Shown here in pieces: positions 1 to 9,900 of a stretch of DNA of 64,000 bases. A program made the translations under genes and the position numbers. The stretch's first letter is position 1. Every line of letters starts with the position of its first letter. Source of the DNA: Rhipicephalus microplus (Eukaryota; Arthropoda; Arachnida; Ixodida; Ixodidae); contig NC_134707.1 in the NCBI RefSeq assembly GCF_043290135.1, positions 141,113,319 through 141,177,318 on the forward strand, in the 5' to 3' direction. The notes under the pieces are model-generated. The model was not told the origin of the DNA. It made no database searches and worked only from the letters and a program-made list of their open reading frames with translations.

Positions 1-1068
1 CTAGTTGTGGAGTTTCTAGTTGCGGAGTTTCTAGCTGTGGAGTTTCTAGTTGCAGAGTCTCTAGTTGGCAGTCTCTAGTTGCGGAGTTTCTAGTTGCGGA
101 ATTTCTAGTTGGGGAGTTTCTAGTTGTGGAGACTCTAGTTGTGGAGTTTCTAGTTGTGGAGTTTCTAGCTTTGGAGTTTCTAGTTGCGGTGTTTACTAGT
201 GGCAGAGTATCTAGTTGCAAGTTTCTAGCTGTGGAGTTTATAGTGGCGGAGTTTCTGGTTGCAGAGTTTCTAGTTGCGGAGTCTGTCGTTGCGGAGTCTC
301 AAGTTGTGGAGTGTCGAGTCGTGGAATTTCTAGTTGCGGAGTTTTCTAATTGGGGAGTTTCTTGTTGTAGAGTTTCTAGTTTTTATTTCTAGTTGTGGAT
401 TTTCTAATTGCAGAGTTTCTAGTTGCGGAGTTTCTAGTTGTGTTGTTTCTGTTTGGGGAGTTTCTACTTAAGTTCATAGTTGTGGATTTTCTTGTTGCCG
501 AGTTTCGAGTTGCAGAGTTTCAAGTTGTGGAGTATGTCGTTGCAGAGTCTCAAGTTGTGGAATGTCTAGTCGTGGAGTTTCTAGTTTCGGAGTTTCTGAC
601 TGTGGAGTTTCTAGTTGCAGAGTCTCTAGTTGTGCAGTCTCTAGTTGTGGAGTTTTTAGTTGTGGAGTTTTTAGTTGTGGAGTCTCTAGTTGTTGAGTCT
701 CTTGTTGTGGAATTTCAAGTTGTGGAGTTTCTAGTTGCGGAGTTTGGAGTTGCGGAGCGTCTGGTGGTGGAGTTTCTAGTTGTGGAGTTTCTAGTTGCGG
801 AGTTTCTAGCTGTGGAGTTTCTAGTTGCGGAGTCTCTAGATGTGGAGTCTCTAGTTGTGGAGTTTCTAGTTGTGGAGTTCCTAGTTCTGGAGTTTCTAGT
901 TGCAGAGTTTCTAGTTGCGAAGTCTGTCGTTTCGGAATCTCCAGTTGTAGGGTGTCTAGTCGTGGAGTTTCTAGTTGCGGAGTTTTCTAGTTGTGGGGTC
1001 TCTAGTTGTGGAGTTTCTAGTTGCGAAGTGTCTAGTTATAGAGTTTCTAGTTGCGGAGTCTCTAGTTG
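1..1068. repeat. Satellite segment left of SINE copy 1
   Basis: This is pure 15-bp array with no gene. It holds the landmark interruption TTCTACTTAAGTTCATAG (CTTAAG at 467-472), which breaks the 15-bp rhythm and recurs dozens of times in the window. From about 655 to 1068 the unit order is almost the same as at 6333-6746 and 17697-18110, the left flanks of SINE copies 2 and 3. Shared markers are GGAGCGTCTGGTGGTGG, TCTCTAGATGTGG, GTCTGTCGTTTCGGAATC and a 16-mer GTTTTCTAG. The last 12 bases (1057-1068) form the left target-site duplication of SINE copy 1. Confidence 0.93.
467..490. repeat. Landmark interruption CTTAAG/CTTGAG/CTTCAG (example)
   Basis: Here the 15-bp rhythm is broken by CTTAAGTT(C/T)ATAG followed by TTGTGGATTTTCTTG. 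The same interruption returns throughout the window in three states at the middle base: A (for example 467-472, 2907-2912, 16239-16244), G (for example 3758-3763) and C (for example 11037-11042). The C state is always preceded by TCTAGCTAGGGAG. It is useful for phasing higher-order units. Confidence 0.85.
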
Positions 1069-1307
1069 ATTGATGATATGTGCGGTTTAACGTCTCAAAA
1101 CCACCATATGATTATGAGAGACGCCGTAGTCGAGGGCTCCGGAAATTTTGACCACCTTGGGTTCTTTAACGTGCACCCAAATCTGAACACACCAGCCTAC
1201 AACATTTCCGCCTCCATTGGAAATGCAGCCGCCGCCGCCGGGATTCGAACCCGCGACCTGCGGGTCAACAGCCGAGTACCTTAGCCACTTGACTACCGCA
1301 GCGGGGC
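1069..1307 (-). mobile_element. tRNA-derived SINE, copy 1 (tick Ruka-like)
   Basis: This is a 239-bp non-satellite insert. Read on the minus strand it starts GCCCCGCTGCGGTAGTC, has an A-box-like TGGCTAAGGTAC and a perfect B box GGTTCGAATCC. A GGCGGC-rich linker follows, then a body with GTGCACGTTAAAGAACCC and a tail ending ACATATCATCAAT. This is tRNA-derived SINE architecture, and the body matches my recollection of abundant ixodid tick SINEs. The 12-bp direct repeats AGTCTCTAGTTG at 1057-1068 and 1308-1319 flank it exactly and fit a target-site duplication, although the target is itself repetitive. Private variants seen on the plus strand are GTGCGGTTTAA where other copies read GTGGGG, and ACACCAGCC where others read ACACCGGCC. 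It encodes no protein and would depend on a LINE for movement. The precise family name is less certain than the class. Confidence 0.9.
1241..1287 (-). promoter_or_regulatory. Internal pol III promoter (A and B boxes) of SINE copy 1
   Basis: On the minus strand the B box GGTTCGAATCC (plus 1241-1251) is a perfect match to the canonical type 2 pol III element. TGGCTAAGGTAC (plus 1276-1287) matches the first eight positions of an A box (TRGYNNAR). The order and spacing are tRNA-like. Transcription would begin near 1307 and run leftwards through the SINE towards the satellite. A TTTT (plus AAAA at 1097-1100) lies inside the SINE body and could end transcripts early. Whether it is active is unknown. 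Confidence 0.7.
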
Positions 1308-1308
1308 A

Positions 1309-4300
1309 GTCTCTAGTTGTGCAGTCTCTAGTTGTGCAGTCTCTTGCTGTAGAGTTTCTAGCTGTGGAGCTTCTAGTTCGGAAGTTTCTAGCTTTGGAGT
1401 TTCTAGTTGCGGAGTTTCTAGTTGCAGAGTTTCTAGTTGCGGACGTTCTAGCTGGGGAGTTTCTAGTTGCGGGCGCTCTAGCTGTGCAGTTTCTAGTTGC
1501 AGAGTTTCTAGTGGCGTAGTTTCTAGTTGTGGAGTTTCTAGTTGTGGAGTTTGAAGTTGTGGAATTTATATGTGTGGAGTTTTTAGTTGTGGAGTTTAAT
1601 GTTGTCGAGTTTCTAGTTGCAGAGTTTCCAGTAGTGGAGTTTAGAGTTGTGCAGTTTTTAGTTGTGGAGTCTCTAGTTAATGAGTCTCTTGTTGTGGAAT
1701 TTCAAGTTTTGGAGTTTCTAGTTGCGGAGTTTGTAGTTGCGGAGAGTCTGGTGGTGGAGTTTCTAGTTGTGGAGTTTCTAGTTGCGGAGTTTCTAGCTGT
1801 GGAGTTTCTAGTTGCGGAGTCTCTAGATGTGAAGTCTCTAGTTGGGGAGTTTCTAGTTGTGGAGTTTCTAGTTCTGGAGTTTCTAGCTGCAGAGTTTCTA
1901 GTTGCGAAGTCTGTCGTTGCGGAGTCTCAAGTTGTAGAGTGTCTATTCGTGGAGTTTCTAGTTGTGGAGTTTTCCTGTTCTGGAGTCTCTAGTTGTGGAG
2001 TTTCTAGTTGCAGACTTTCTAGTTGCGGAGCCTGTCGTTGTGGAGTCTCAAGTTGTGGAGTGTCTAGTCGTGGAGTTTCTAGTAGCGAAGTTTTCTAGTT
2101 GTGGAGTTTCTAGTTGTGGAGTTTCTAGTTGCAGAGTTTCTAGTTGCGGAGTCTTTCATTGCGGAGTCTCAAGTTGTAGAGTGTCTAGTCGTGGAGTTTC
2201 TAGTTGCAGAGTTTTCTAGTTGAGAAGTCTCTAGTTGTGGAGTTTTTAGTTGCGAAGTGTCTAGTTATGGAGTTTCTAGTTGTAAAGTTTCTAGTCGTAG
2301 AGTTTCTAGTTGCGGAGTTTTCTAGTTGTGGAGTCACTAGTTGTGGAGTTTCTAGTTGTGGAGTTTCTTGTTGCGGAGTTTCTAGTTGCAGAGTTTCTAG
2401 TTGCGGACGTTCTAGCTGTGGAGTTTCTAATTGCAGAGTTTCTAGTTGCATAGTTTCTAGTTGTAGAGTTTCTAGTTGTGGAGTTTTAGTTGCGGAGTTT
2501 CTTGTTGTGGAGTCTCTAATTTTTGAGTTTCTGGTTTTCAAGTTTCTAGTTGTGGAGTTTGTAGTTGTAGAGTCTGTAGTTGTGGAGTTTCTAGTTGTGG
2601 AGTTCCAAGTTATGGAGTCTCGAGTTGTGGAGTATCTAGTTGCGGTGTTTGAAGTTGTGGAGTTTGTAGTTGGAGTTTCTAGGTGTGGAGTTTCTAGTTG
2701 TTGAGTTTCTGGTGGCCGTGTTTCTAGTTGCGAAGTCTCAAGTTGTGCAGTCTCTAGTTGTGGAGTTTCTAGTTGTGGAGTTTCAAGTTGTGGAGTTTCT
2801 TGTTGTAGAGTTTCTAGTTTTTAAGTTTCTAGTTGTGGATTTTCTAGTTGCGGAGTTTCTAGTTGCGGAGTTTCAAGTTGTGTAGTTTCCAGTTGGGGAG
2901 TTTCTACTTAAGTTTATAGTTGTGGATTTTCTTGTTGCAGAGTTTCGAGTTGCAGAGTTTCAAGTTGTGGAGTTTCTAGTTGCGGAGTCTCCTGTTGTGG
3001 AGTTTCTAGTTGCGGAGTTTCTAGCTGTGGAGTTTCTAGTTGCGGAGTCTCTAGTTGTGCAGTCTCTAGTTGTGGAGTTTCTAGTTGCGGAGTTTCTAGT
3101 TGTGGAGTTTCTAGTTCTGGAGACTCTAGTTGTGGAGTTTCTAGTTGTGGAGTTTCTAGCTTTTTAGTTTCAAGTTGGAAGTTTCTAGTTGCGGAGTTTC
3201 TAGTTGCGGAATCTGTCGTTGCGGAGTCTCAAGTTGTGGAGTGTCTAATCGTAGAGTTTCTAGTTGCGGAGTTTTCTTTTTGTGGAGTCTCCAGTTGTGG
3301 AATTTCTAGTTGTAGAGTTTCTAGTGGCGGAGTTTCTAGTTGCAGAGTGTCTGGTGGTGGAGTTTCTAGTTCTGGAGTTTCTAGTTGTGGAGTCTGTAGT
3401 TGTAGAATTTGTGCTTGTGGAGTATCTGGTTGTGGTGTTTCAAGTTGTGGAGTTTCTAGTTGTGGAGTTTCTAGTTGTTGAGTTTCTAGTGGCCGAGTTT
3501 CTAGTTGCAAAGTCTCAAGTTGTGGAGTTTGTAGTTGTGGAGTTTCTAGTTGTGGAGTTTCTAGTTGCGGAGTTTCTAGTTGCAGAGTTTCTAGCTGTGG
3601 AGTTTTTAGTTGCACAGTCTCTAGTTGGCAGTCTCTAGTTGTGGAGTTTCTAGTTGTGGAGTTTCTAGCTGTGGAGTTTCTACTTGCGTAGTTTCTAGTT
3701 GCAGAGTTTCTAGTTGCGGAGTTTCTAGTTGTGTAGTTTCTAGTTGGGGAGTTTCTACTTGAGTTTATAGTTGTGGATTTTCTTGTTGCAGAGTTTAGAG
3801 TTGCAGAGTTTCAAGTTGTGGAGTATGTCGTTGCAGAGTCTCAAGTTGTGGAGTGTCTAGTCGTGGAGTTTCTAGTTTCGGAGTTTTCTAGTTGTGGAGT
3901 TTCTAATTGTGGAGTTTCAAGTTGTGCAGTTTCTTGTTGTAGAGTTTCTAGTTCTGAAGTTTCTAGTTGTGGATTTTCTAGTTGCGGAGTTTCTAGTTGC
4001 GGAGTTTCGAGTTGCAGAGTTTCAAGTTGTGGAGCTTCTAGTTGCGGAGTCTCCAGTTGTGGAGTTTCTAGTTGCGGAGTTTCTAGCTGTGGAGTTTCTA
4101 GTTGCGGAGTCTCTAGTTGTGCAGTCTTTAGTTGTGGAGTTTCTCGTTGTGGAGTTTCTAGTTGTGGAGTTTCTAGTTGTAGAGACTCTAGTTGTGGAGT
4201 TTCTAGTTGTGGAGTTTCTAGCTTTTTAGTTTCTAGTTGCGGAGTTTCTAGTTGCGGAGTTTCTAGTTGGAAGTTTCTAGCTGTGGAGTTTTTAGTGGCG

Positions 4301-6746
4301 AGTTTCTAGTTGCAGAGTTTCTAGTTGTGGAATCGGTCATTGTGGAGTCTCAAGTGGTGGAGTGTCTAGTCGTGGAGATTCCAGTTTCGGAGTTTTCTTT
4401 TTGTGGAGTCTCCAGTTGTGGAATTTCTAGTTGTAGAGTTTCTAGTTCTTGAGTTTCTAGTTGTGGAGTCTGTAGTTTTGGAGTATCTGGTTGTGGTGTT
4501 TCAAGTTGTGGAGTTTCTAGTTGTGGAGTTTCTAGTTGCGGAGTTTCTAGCTGTTGAGTTTCTAGTTGCCGAGTTTCTAGTTGCAAAGTCTCAAGTTGTG
4601 GAGTTTCTAGTTGTGGAGGTTCTAGTTGTGGAGTTTCTAGTTGCGGAGTTTCTAGCTGTGGAGTTTCTAGTTGCAGAGTCTCTAGTTGGCAGTTTCTAGC
4701 TGTGGAGTTTCTAGTTGTGCAGTCTCTAGTTGTGGAGTTTCTAGCTGTGGAGTTTCTAGCTTTGGAGTTTCTAGTTGCGGTGTTTACTAGTGTCAGAGTA
4801 TCTAGTTGCAAGTTTCTAGCTGTGGAGTTTATAGTGGCGGAGTTTCTGGTTGCAGAGTTTCTAGTTGCGGAGTCTGTCGTTGCGGAGTGTCTAGTCGTGG
4901 AGTTTCTAGTTGCGGAGTTTTCTAATTGGGGAGTTTCTTGTTGTAGAGTTTCTAGTTTTAAATTTCTAGTTGTGGATTTTCTAAATGCAGAGTTTCTAGT
5001 TGCGGAGTTTCTAGTTGTGTTGTTTCTAGTTGGGGAGTTTCTACTTAAGTTTATAGTTGTGGATTTTCTTGTTGCCGAGTTTCGAGTTGCAGAGTTTCAA
5101 GTTGTGGAGTATGTCGTTGCAGAGTCTCAAGTTGTGGAATGTCTAGTCGTGGAGTTTCTAGTTTCGGAGTTTTCTAGCTGTGGAAATTCTAGTTGTGGAG
5201 TTTCTAGTTGCGGATGTTCTGACTGTGGAGTTTCTCGTTGCAGAGTCTCTAGTTGTGCAGTTTCTAGTTGTGGAGTTTCTAGTTGTGGAGTTTATAGTTG
5301 TGGAGACTCTAGTTGTGGAGTTTCTAGTTACGGAAGTTCTAGTTGCAGAGTTTCTAGTTGTGGAGTTTCGAGTTGTGGAGTTTCTAGTTGGCAGTCTCTA
5401 GTTGTGGAGTTTCTAGTTGTGGAGTTTCTAGCTGTGGAGTTTCTACTTGCGTAGTTTCTAGTTGCAGAGTTTCTAGTTGCGGAGTTTCTAGTTGTGTAGT
5501 TTCTAGTTGGGGAGTTTCTACTTGAGTTTATAGTTGTGGATTTTCTTATTGCAGAGTTTAGAGTGGCAGAGTTTCAAGTTGTGGAGTATGTCGTTGCAGA
5601 GTCTCAAGTTGTGGAGTGTCTAGTCGTGGAGTTTCTAGTTTCGGAGTTTTCTAGTTGTGGAGTTTCTAATTGTGGAGTTTCAAGTTGTGCAGTTTCTTGT
5701 TGTAGAGTTTCTAGTTTTGAAGTTTCTAGTTGTGGATTTTCTAGTTGCGGAGTTTCTAGTCTCAAGTCGTAGAGTCTCAAGTTGTAGAGTGTCTAGTGGT
5801 GGAGTTTCTAGTTGCAGAATTTTCTAGTTGTGGAGTCTCTAGCTGTGGAGTTTCTAGTTGCGAGGTGTCTAGTTATGGAGTTTCTAGTTGTAAAGTTTCT
5901 AGTTGTGGAATTTATAGTTGCGGAGTTTCTAGCTGTTGAGTTTCTAGTGGCGGAGTCTCTAGATGTGCAGTCTCTAGTTGTGGAGTCTCTTGCTGTGGAG
6001 TTCCTAGTTGTGGAGCTTCTAGTTGGGAAGTTTCTAGCTGTGGAGTTTCAAGTTGCGGAGATTCTAGTTGCAAAGTTTCTAGTTGCGGACGTTCTAGCTG
6101 TGGAGTTTCTAGTTGCAGAGTTTCTAGTGGCGGGCGCTCTAGCTGTGCAGTTTCCAGTTGCAGAGTTTCTAGTGGCGTAGTTTCTAGTTGTGGAGTTTCT
6201 AGTTGTGAAGTTTTTAGTTGCGCAGTTTCTAGTTGTGGAGTTTCAAGTTGTGGAATTTATATGTGTGGAGTTTTTAGTTGTGGAGTTTAATGTTGTCGAG
6301 TTTCTAGTTGCAGAGTTTCCAGTAGTGGAGTTTCCAGTTGTGCAGTTTTTAGTTGTGGAGTCTCTAGTTGTTGAGTCTCTTGTTGTGGAATTTCAAGTTG
6401 TGGAGTTTCTAGTTGCGGAGTTTGGAGTTGCGGAGCGTCTGGTGGTGGAGTTTCTAGTTGTGGAGTTTCTAGTTGCGGAGTTTCTAGCTGTGGAGTTTCT
6501 AGTTGCGGAGTCTCTAGATGTGGAGTCTCTAGTTGTGGAGTTTCTAGTTGTGGAGTTTCTAGTTCTGGAGTTTCTAGTTGCAGAGTTTCTAGTTGCGAAG
6601 TCTGTCGTTTCGGAATCTCCAGTTGTAGGGTGTCTAGTCGTGGAGTTTCTAGTTGCGGAGTTTTCTAGTTGTGGGGTCTCTAGTTGTGGAGTTTCTAGTT
6701 GCGAAGTGTCTAGTTATAGAGTTTCTAGTTGCGGAGTCTCTAGTTG
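1309..6746. repeat. Satellite segment between SINE copies 1 and 2
   Basis: This is 5.4 kb of 15-bp array with no gene. Near the left end lies the marker GGAATTTATATGTGTGG (about 1561), which occurs on one or both sides of every SINE copy. The block to about 3985 recurs to the right of SINE copies 2 and 3. Landmark interruptions CTTAAG (2907-2912) and CTTGAG (3758-3763) fall in this segment, with further ones near 5043 and 5521. The stretch 4.7-5.6 kb is closely repeated at 11.8-12.7 kb and 15.9-16.8 kb. At 5954-6000 it holds a paralogue of the SINE target without the SINE. The right end (6333-6746) copies the left flank of SINE copy 1. Confidence 0.93.
5954..6000. other. Empty-site paralogue of the SINE insertion target
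   Basis: If the SINE and one copy of its 12-bp direct repeat are removed from a filled site, the joined sequence aligns base for base with this stretch. Filled sites read GCGG + AGTCTCTAGTTG + TGCAGTCTCTAGTTG.. continuing to TCTTGCTG; here it reads GCGG + AGTCTCTAGATG + TGCAGTCTCTAGTTG.. continuing to TCTTGCTG. The similarity continues to the marker GGAGCTTCTAGTT..GGAAG. The nearest paralogue in the later block is at 17318 (offset 11,364). Similar SINE-free sequences occur near 15405, 24205, 27620, 29745, 33165, 36665, 41275 and 46470. Confidence 0.7.
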
Positions 6747-6985
6747 ATTGATGATATGTGGGGTTTAACGTCTCAAAACCACCATATGATTATGAGAGAC
6801 GCCGTAGTCGAGGGCTCCGGAAATTTTGACCACCTTGGGTTCTTTAACGTGCACCCAAATCTGAACACACCGGCCTACAACATTTCCGCCTCCATTGGAA
6901 ATGCAGCCGCCGCCGCCGGGATTCGAACCCGCGACCTGCGGGTCAACAGCGGAGAACCTTAGCCACTTGACTACCGCAGCGGGGC
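6747..6985 (-). mobile_element. tRNA-derived SINE, copy 2
   Basis: This is the same 239-bp element, orientation and satellite flanks as copy 1, exactly 5,678 bp downstream. Direct repeats AGTCTCTAGTTG lie at 6735-6746 and 6986-6997. The private variant on the plus strand is AACAGCGGAGAACCTTAG where copies 1 and 3 read AACAGCCGAGTACCTTAG; it changes two positions in the tRNA-like head. Otherwise it is almost identical to copies 1 and 3. The identical flanks argue that it arose by duplication of the array block and not by a new insertion. Confidence 0.9.
6919..6965 (-). promoter_or_regulatory. Internal pol III promoter of SINE copy 2
   Basis: The B box is perfect (plus 6919-6929). The A-box region reads TGGCTAAGGTTC on the minus strand (plus 6954-6965), with one change from copy 1 outside the most conserved positions. 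It would transcribe leftwards. Confidence 0.65.
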
Positions 6986-6986
6986 A

Positions 6987-9900
6987 GTCTCTAGTTGTGC
7001 AGTCTCTAGTTGTGCAGTCTCTTGCTGTAGAGTTTCTAGCTGTGGAGCTTCTAGTTCGGAAGTTTCTAGCTTTGGAGTTTCTAGTTGCGGAGTTTCTAGT
7101 TGCAGAGTTTCTAGTTGCGGACGTTCTAGCTGGGGAGTTTCTAGTTGCAGAGTTTCTAGTTGCGGGCGCTCTAGCTGTGCAGTTTCTAGTTGCAGAGTTT
7201 CTAGTGGCGTAGTTTCTAGTTGTGGAGTTTCTAGTTGTGGAGTTTGAAGTTGTGGAATTTATATGTGTGGAGTTTTTAGTTGTGCAGTTTAATGTTGTCG
7301 AGTTTCTAGTTGCAGAGTTTCCAGTAGTGGAGTTTATAGTTGTGCAGTTTTTAGTTGTGGAGTCTCTAGTTAATGAGTCTCTTGTTGTGGAATTTCAAGT
7401 TTTGGAGTTTCTAGTTGCGGAGTTTGTAGTTGCGGAGAGTCTGGTGGTGGAGTTTCTAGTTGTGGAGTTTCTAGTTGCGGAGTTTCTAGCTGTGGAGTTT
7501 CTAGTTGCGGAGTCTCTAGATGTGAAGTCTCTAGTTGGGGAGTTTCTAGTTGTGGAGTTTCTAGTTCTGGAGTTTCTAGCTGCAGAGTTTCTAGTTGCGA
7601 AGTCTGTCGTTGCGGAGTCTCAAGTTGTAGAGTGTCTATTCGTGGAGTTTCTAGTTGTGGAGTTTTCCTGTTCTGGAGTCTCTAGTTGTGGAGTTTCTAG
7701 TTGCAGACTTTCTAGTTGCGGAGCCTGTCGTTGCGGAGTCTCAAGTTGTGGAGTGTCTAGTCGTGGAGTTTCTAGTAGCGAAGTTTTCTAGTTGTGGAGT
7801 TTCTAGTTGTGGAGTTTCTAGTTGCAGAGTTTCTAGTTGCGGAGTCTTTCATTGCGGAGTCTCAAGTTGTAGAGTGTCTAGTCGTGGAGTTTCTAGTTGC
7901 AGAGTTTTCTAGTTGAGAAGTCTCTAGTTGTGGAGTTTTTAGTTGCGAAGTGTCTAGTTATGGAGTTTCTAGTTGTAAAGTTTCTAGTCGTAGAGTTTCT
8001 AGTTGCGGAGTTTTCTAGTTGTGGAGTCACTAGTTGTGGAGTTTCTAGTTGTGGAGTTTCTTGTTGCGGAGTTTCTAGTTGCAGAGTTTCTAGTTGCGGA
8101 CGTTCTAGCTGTGGAGTTTCTAATTGCAAAGTTTCTAGTTGCATAGTTTCTAGTTGTAGAGTTTCTAGTTGTGGAGTTTTAGTTGCGGAGTTTCTTGTTG
8201 TGGAGTCTCTAATTTTTGAGTTTCTGGTTGTCAAGTTTCTAGTTGTGGAGTTTGTAGTTGTAGAGTCTGTAGTTGTGGAGTTTCTAGTTGTGGAGTTCCA
8301 AGTTATGGAGTCTCGAGTTGTGGAGTTTCTAGTTGCGGAGTTTCTAAATGTGGAGTTTCTTGTTGTGGAGTTTGTAGTTGTGGAGTATCTAGTTGCGGTG
8401 TTTGAAGTTGTGGAGTTTGTAGTTGGAGTTTCTAGGTGTGGAGTTTCTAGTTGTTGAGTTTCTGGTGGCCGTGTTTCTAGTTGCGAAGTCTCAAGTTGTG
8501 CAGTCTCTAGTTGTGGAGTTTCTAGTTGTGGAGTTTCAAGTTGTGGAGTTTCTTGTTGTAGAGTTTCTAGTTTTCAAGTTTCTAGTTGTGGATTTTCTAG
8601 TTGCGGAGTTTCTAGTTGCGGAGTTTCAAGTTGTGTAGTTTCCAGTTGGGGAGTTTCTACTTAAGTTTATAGTTGTGGATTTTCTTGTTGCAGAGTTTCG
8701 AGTTGCAGAGTTTCAAGTTGTGGAGTTTCTAGTTGCGGAGTCTCCTGTTGTGGAGTTTCTAGTTGCGGAGTTTCTAGCTGTGGAGTTTCTAGTTGCGGAG
8801 TCTCTAGTTGTGCAGTCTCTAGAGTTGGAGTTTCTAGTTGCGGAGTTTCTAGTTGTGGAGTTTCTAGTTCTGGAGACTCTAGTTGTGGAGTTTCTAGTTG
8901 TGGAGTTTCTAGCTTTTTAGTTTCAAGTTGGAAGTTTCTAGTTGCGGAGTTTCTAGTTGCGGAATCTGTCGTTGCGGAGTCTCAAGTTGTGGAGTGTCTA
9001 ATCGTAGAGTTTCTAGTTGCGGAGTTTTCTTTTTGTGGAGTCTCCAGTTGTGGAATTTCTAGTTGTAGAGTTTCTAGTGGCGGAGTTTCTAGTTGCAGAG
9101 TGTCTGGTGGTGGAGTTTCTAGTTCTGGAGTTTCTAGTTGTGGAGTCTGTAGTTGTAGAATTTGTGCTTGTGGAGTATCTGGTTGTGGTGTTTCAAGTTG
9201 TGGAGTTTCTAGTTGTGGAGTTTCTAGTTGTTGAGTTTCTAGTGGCCGAGTTTCTAGTTGCAAAGTCTCAAGTTGTGGAGTTTGTAGTTGTGGAGTTTCT
9301 AGTTGTGGAGTTTCTAGTTGCGGAGTTTCTAGTTGCGGAGTTTCTAGCTGTGGAGTTTTTAGTTGCACAGTCTCTAGTTGGCAGTCTCTAGTTGTGGAGT
9401 TTCTAGTTGTGGAGTTTCTAGCTGTGGAGTTTCTACTTGCGTAGTTTCTAGTTGCAGAGTTTCTAGTTGCGGAGTTTCTAGTTGTGTAGTTTCTAGTTGG
9501 GGAGTTTCTACTTGAGTTTATAGTTGTGGATTTTCTTGTTGCAGAGTTTAGAGTTGCAGAGTTTCAAGTTGTGGAGTATGTCGTTGCAGAGTCTCAAGTT
9601 GTGGAGTGTCTAGTCGTGGAGTTTCTAGTTTCGGAGTTTCCTAGTTGTGGAGTTTCTAATTGTGGAGTTTCAAGTTGTGCAGTTTCTTGTTGTAGAGTTT
9701 CTAGTTCTGAAGTTTCTAGTTGTGGATTTTCTAGTTGCGGAGTTTCTAGTTGCGGAGTTTCAAGTTGTGTAGTTTCTAGTTGGGGAGTTTCTAGTTGCGG
9801 AGTCTCTAGTTGTGGAGTTTCTAGTTGCGGAGTTTCTAGCTGTGGAGTTTCTAGTTGCGGAGTCTCTAGTTGTGCAGTCTCTAGTTGTGGAGTTTCTCCT

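Noticed and set aside
1066..1284. Small open frames of about 70 codons covering the SINEs (also 6744, 18108, 48098, 51084, 56881)
   Set aside because: They run antisense through a tRNA-derived SINE. They recur only because the SINE recurs, and copy differences include non-synonymous changes with no sign of constraint.
1235..1307. A functional tRNA gene
   Set aside because: The A and B boxes are tRNA-like, and the region around CGGCTGTTGACC recalls tRNA-Asn, but I could not form a complete cloverleaf with good anticodon and acceptor stems. The sequence continues into a SINE body and tail in all six copies.
1069..1307. SINE as six independent transposition events
   Set aside because: Orientation, target position and extended flanks are shared between copies, and the spacing between copies 1, 2 and 3 equals the block duplication offsets.
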